A DNA stretch of 7,750 nucleotides, from assembly GCA_012799265.1 (NCBI GenBank), contig JAAZLP010000208.1, forward strand, positions 1-7,750, read 5' to 3'. This DNA is from Phyllobacteriaceae bacterium. Its GTDB lineage: Bacteria; Pseudomonadota; Alphaproteobacteria; Rhizobiales; Devosiaceae. Below the pieces are notes generated by a model. The model did not search any database. It had not been told where the DNA came from and worked only from the letters and a program-made list of their open reading frames with translations. Of this stretch, positions 5,872-7,750 are shown in pieces (position 1 is the stretch's first letter; the number at the start of each line of letters is the position of its first letter). A program made the position numbers and the translations under genes.

Positions 5872-6777
5872 TCAGGAGGGCGCTGCCTCGCGCAGAGGCG
5901 CAGTGGCGCGGACGATCCAGTCGCGGAAAACCTTGATCTTCGGCCAATTGCGACGCGCATGGGGATAGACCAGAAAGTAGCTCAGTCCGTCCCAGCCTTT
6001 TTCAGGAAAGGGCTGCACCAGCCGCCCTGTCGCAAAGTCCGTCGAGAAGAAAGCGGGCGTCATCATCGCAAATCCCCGCCCGGCAGCCGTGGCCGCTGCT
6101 TCCATGATCTGGGAATCCAGTATGGCACCGGGCTCTTGCCGGGGCGGCACATAGTCCAGCCCCATCTGCCTGAACCACGGAATGAGCCACTCGTCATGCG
6201 GGGAAATCTTCGGCGCCTCAAGCAGGTCGGCCGGGGTGCGGATGCCATGTGCGCGGATGAAATCCGGGCTCATGAGCGGGCTATATTCTGCGCGCAGCAA
6301 TTCATGGCCGACGAAGTCACCCTCTACCTCTCTCGCACCAATCACGGCAACGTCGAAATCCTGCCGAGCAAAATCGACAAAGTCCGCATCCGTGCTGGTC
6401 TCAATGCGGACTGAAACCTGCGGGTGATCAATCTGGAAAAGACCGATGTTCGGCGCCAGCCACTGGCTGGCAAAGGTAGGCAGGGAAAGGATTGAAAGCC
6501 GACCGCTGACTTCCTCATGGGTTTGAGAAAAACGGCTTCGCAGCAGCTCAAAGGCTTGCGCCACGTCCGGCGCAAGACGGGCCCCCACTTCGCTGAGCTC
6601 GACCTGTCGTGGCTTCCGAAGGAACAGGGGGGCCCCGACACGCTCTTCAAGTAGCTTGATCTGGTAGCTGACGGCCGCCTGGGTCATGCCCAGCTCCTCG
6701 GCCGCGCGGGTGAAGTTGAGGTGCCGGACCACGGCCTCAAAGACCCTGATGGCCGATAGAGGCGGCAACCCAATCAT
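5872..6777 (-). CDS. LysR-family transcriptional regulator (GcvA-like)
   Basis: The 301-residue protein has the normal LysR length. An N-terminal winged helix-turn-helix (about residues 4-62) contains LNFTRAAEELGMTQAAVSYQIKLLE-type helices, and the start MIGLPPLSAIRVFEA is typical of the GcvA-like branch. A linker helix and a periplasmic-binding-protein-like effector domain (about 92-295) follow. The ATG at 6777 has a good AAGGAG site 6 nt upstream. It is divergent from the small gene at 6877, leaving a 99-bp control region, and lies upstream of the DUF5680 gene on the same strand. The target genes and effector cannot be told from sequence. The divergent small gene, the DUF5680 gene and LysR itself are the first candidates by the usual LysR arrangement. 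There is no reason to link it to rhamnose. Confidence 0.9.
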   Translation of the reverse strand: MIGLPPLSAIRVFEAVVRHLNFTRAAEELGMTQAAVSYQIKLLEERVGAPLFLRKPRQVELSEVGARLAPDVAQAFELLRSRFSQTHEEVSGRLSILSLPTFASQWLAPNIGLFQIDHPQVSVRIETSTDADFVDFARQDFDVAVIGAREVEGDFVGHELLRAEYSPLMSPDFIRAHGIRTPADLLEAPKISPHDEWLIPWFRQMGLDYVPPRQEPGAILDSQIMEAAATAAGRGFAMMTPAFFSTDFATGRLVQPFPEKGWDGLSYFLVYPHARRNWPKIKVFRDWIVRATAPLREAAPS

Positions 6778-6796
6778 AAATTCTCCTTATAGCACC

Positions 6797-6830
6797 TGAT
6801 CAAGCATCGATTGGATCATACGTCCATAAT
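6797..6830. promoter_or_regulatory. Candidate LysR-regulator binding region between divergent genes
   Basis: Within the 99-bp interval separating the LysR gene from the small plus-strand gene there are two dyads: TGATC (6797-6801) with GATCA (6814-6818), and TGGA (6812-6815) with TCCA (6823-6826), the latter spanning 15 bp as LysR boxes often do. CATAAT at 6825-6830 could be a plus-strand -10 element, but no convincing -35 partner is seen. The rest of the interval shows nothing further to me. Confidence 0.3.
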
Positions 6831-6876
6831 CAGAAAAAAGTCGAGCGCACCGCAACACGTCATAAGGTGGACGACG

Positions 6877-7077
6877 ATGTTCTCCCTGAAGTTCGCGCTT
6901 GGCTTCCTTCCCCATCTGATCCCGGCCTTGGCGACAAGGGACAAAGATGAAGTCAGTCAGCCTGAGGCTACGCTGGGTCTCTCCAGCCATCTCCGACGCG
7001 ACATCGGCATTGACGAAGGACAGATATTACGTGGCGACCGACATGGGATCATTCGGCATGACCGCCTCTATCGCTGA
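6877..7077 (+). CDS. Small DUF1127-like protein
   Basis: This 66-codon gene starts at the ATG at 6877, with a well-placed ribosome site (AAGGTGG, 6864-6870, 6 nt upstream). An in-frame TTG at 6811 lies in the divergent control region and is less likely. The N-terminus MFSLKFALGFLPHLIPAL is hydrophobic and may form an amphipathic helix or weak membrane anchor. The C-terminal part has LSSHLRRDIGIDEGQI, matching the (L)RDIG(L) core of DUF1127 proteins, followed by an Arg/His-rich tail. DUF1127 proteins are small Arg-rich alphaproteobacterial proteins; some are implicated in RNA turnover and phosphate or stress responses, and whether that applies here is unknown. It is divergent from the LysR gene and 36 nt upstream of ybaK, so it may be LysR-controlled and co-transcribed with ybaK. 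Confidence 0.6.
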   Translation: MFSLKFALGFLPHLIPALATRDKDEVSQPEATLGLSSHLRRDIGIDEGQILRGDRHGIIRHDRLYR

Positions 7078-7113
7078 TCTTGTTTCGCCCGTTGGTTGAG
7101 CTAAAACCATGGC

Positions 7114-7587
7114 ATGTCGAAAACAACGCCCGCCACTTTGGCGCTGAGCAAGGCCAATATCGCCTTTTCTCTCGCCACTTATGACTACGACCCCAACGCC
7201 GACCGCGTCGGGCTACAGGCCGCGGAAGCCATGGGCGTTTCGCCCGGCGAGGTGTTCAAGACGCTGATGGCCGAGCTTGACGGCAAGCCGATCTGCGCCA
7301 TCGTCCCTTCGGATGAAGAAGTGAACATGAAGAAGCTGGCAGCGGCGCTGGGCGGGAAATCGGCCCAGATGATGAAGCCAACCGATGCCGAGCGCCTGAC
7401 GGGCTACAAAGTCGGCGGCATCAGTCCACTCGGCCAGCGCAAGCAGGTGCCCACAGCACTTGATGAACTTGCGTTGCTCTATGACGAGATTTTTCTCAAT
7501 GGCGGGCAGCGCGGGCTGCAGATCCGCATCAAACCAGCGGATCTGGTAACGGCTCTGAACTGCGTTACGGCCGATCTCACGCGCTGA
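7114..7587 (+). CDS. ybaK: YbaK/EbsC-family Cys-tRNA(Pro) deacylase
   Basis: The 157-residue cytoplasmic protein covers the whole YbaK/prolyl-tRNA-synthetase-associated editing domain and is of normal length. It shows the family motifs GVSPGEVFKTL (41-51), where Lys49 corresponds by position to the conserved essential lysine of Haemophilus YbaK, and TGYKVGGISPLG (96-107), which shapes the active-site pocket. The known role of YbaK is to hydrolyse Cys mischarged on tRNA(Pro) in trans, acting with prolyl-tRNA synthetase. The start at 7114 gives the family N-terminus (MSKTTPATLAL), but its ribosome site is weak (only GAG at 7098-7100). Translation may therefore depend partly on coupling to the small gene 36 nt upstream. 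An overlapping ATG at 7109 is out of frame. No plus-strand terminator is visible after it. Confidence 0.92.
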   Translation: MSKTTPATLALSKANIAFSLATYDYDPNADRVGLQAAEAMGVSPGEVFKTLMAELDGKPICAIVPSDEEVNMKKLAAALGGKSAQMMKPTDAERLTGYKVGGISPLGQRKQVPTALDELALLYDEIFLNGGQRGLQIRIKPADLVTALNCVTADLTR

Positions 7588-7647
7588 CATCTGCCCGCTC
7601 CCGGTTCGATAGCCGGTCGCGCGCAGAACTCTGTCCCCAGAAACGAC

Positions 7648-7671
7648 AAAAGGCGCCCGCTTGGACGCCTT
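7648..7671 (-). terminator. Rho-independent terminator of the minus-strand gene at the right edge
   Basis: Read on the minus strand, AAGGCG (7671-7666) pairs with CGCCTT (7655-7650), with two more G-C pairs inside and a 4-nt loop, followed by a run of four T. It begins 26 nt past the stop codon at 7698, so it should end that transcript. On the plus strand the stem is followed by TCATC and not by a T-run, so it would serve ybaK poorly. Apart from this hairpin I see nothing in the 110 bp between ybaK and the edge gene. Confidence 0.7.
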
Positions 7672-7697
7672 CATCATCAGTCTGTCGTGTGTCGCTA

Positions 7698-7750
7698 TTA
7701 GGCGACGTAGGTGCCGCGAGCGATGTTCTTGATGTCGCCCTTGGTGATGC
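7698..7750 (-). CDS. C-terminal end of a probable DUF1127 protein (partial)
   Basis: Only 16 codons and a TAA stop are in the window. They read ITKGDIKNIARGTYVA, which fits the end of a DUF1127 protein, where the core DIG(I/L)T(K/R)GDI precedes a short basic tail. The start lies beyond the right edge. The well-placed terminator downstream supports a real gene. The family assignment rests on a few residues and could be wrong. Confidence 0.5.
   Translation of the reverse strand, partial: ITKGDIKNIARGTYVA

Noticed and set aside
5861..5873. Short inverted repeat GACA/TGTC at the LysR stop codon
   Set aside because: A 4-bp stem is too short to call a structure.
5483..5968. Plus-strand reading frame across the DUF5680 and LysR ends
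   Set aside because: It crosses two convincing minus-strand genes and shows no family resemblance.
7213..7677. Minus-strand reading frame opposite ybaK
   Set aside because: It is a shadow of ybaK that also runs through the terminator hairpin; no motif supports it.

Overview
The window looks like chromosomal DNA of an alphaproteobacterium, most likely of the order Hyphomicrobiales (Rhizobiales). Devosia or a close relative is my best guess, not a firm assignment. The reasons are the high-GC coding style, the L-rhamnose gene order known from Rhizobium (a DeoR-type rhaR followed by ABC transporter genes, divergent from rhaD-rhaI), the GC-rich palindromic repeat between genes, and the presence of small DUF1127-type proteins.

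Positions 1-5366 hold part of an L-rhamnose uptake and catabolism locus. On the minus strand, rhaR (DeoR-family repressor, 818-1624) is followed by rhaS (periplasmic rhamnose-binding protein, start at 777, cut by the left window edge). On the plus strand, divergent from rhaR, lie rhaD (1853-3949, a fusion of class II rhamnulose-1-phosphate aldolase and short-chain dehydrogenase) and rhaI (4077-5366, L-rhamnose isomerase of the Pseudomonas stutzeri type). The shared interval contains a striking set of TGAT/ATCA half-sites, four of them at exact 10-bp spacing, and the last overlaps a perfect TTGACA -35 box for rhaD. A palindromic repeat of about 85 bp separates rhaD from rhaI. The inferred pathway is: RhaS and the off-window permease/ATPase genes import rhamnose; RhaI makes rhamnulose; an off-window kinase phosphorylates it; the RhaD aldolase half splits it to dihydroxyacetone phosphate and L-lactaldehyde; the RhaD dehydrogenase half handles the lactaldehyde.

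Positions 5363-6777 hold a minus-strand pair: a LysR-family regulator followed by a small DUF5680 protein. The DUF5680 stop codon overlaps the rhaI stop codon tail to tail, so there is no intergenic space for a rhaI terminator. A perfect 10-bp hairpin lies just past the rhaI stop, inside the DUF5680 gene.

Positions 6778-7750 hold a 66-codon plus-strand gene with a DUF1127-like C-terminus, a ybaK-family Cys-tRNA(Pro) deacylase gene, a minus-strand terminator, and the C-terminal end of another DUF1127-like gene entering from the right edge. I found no tRNA, rRNA, CRISPR array, insertion sequence or phage gene. I also see no clearly new multi-gene system. The most interesting items are regulatory: the phased operator array, the overlapping convergent gene ends with a hairpin, and a hairpin that pairs with the DUF5680 ribosome-binding site.
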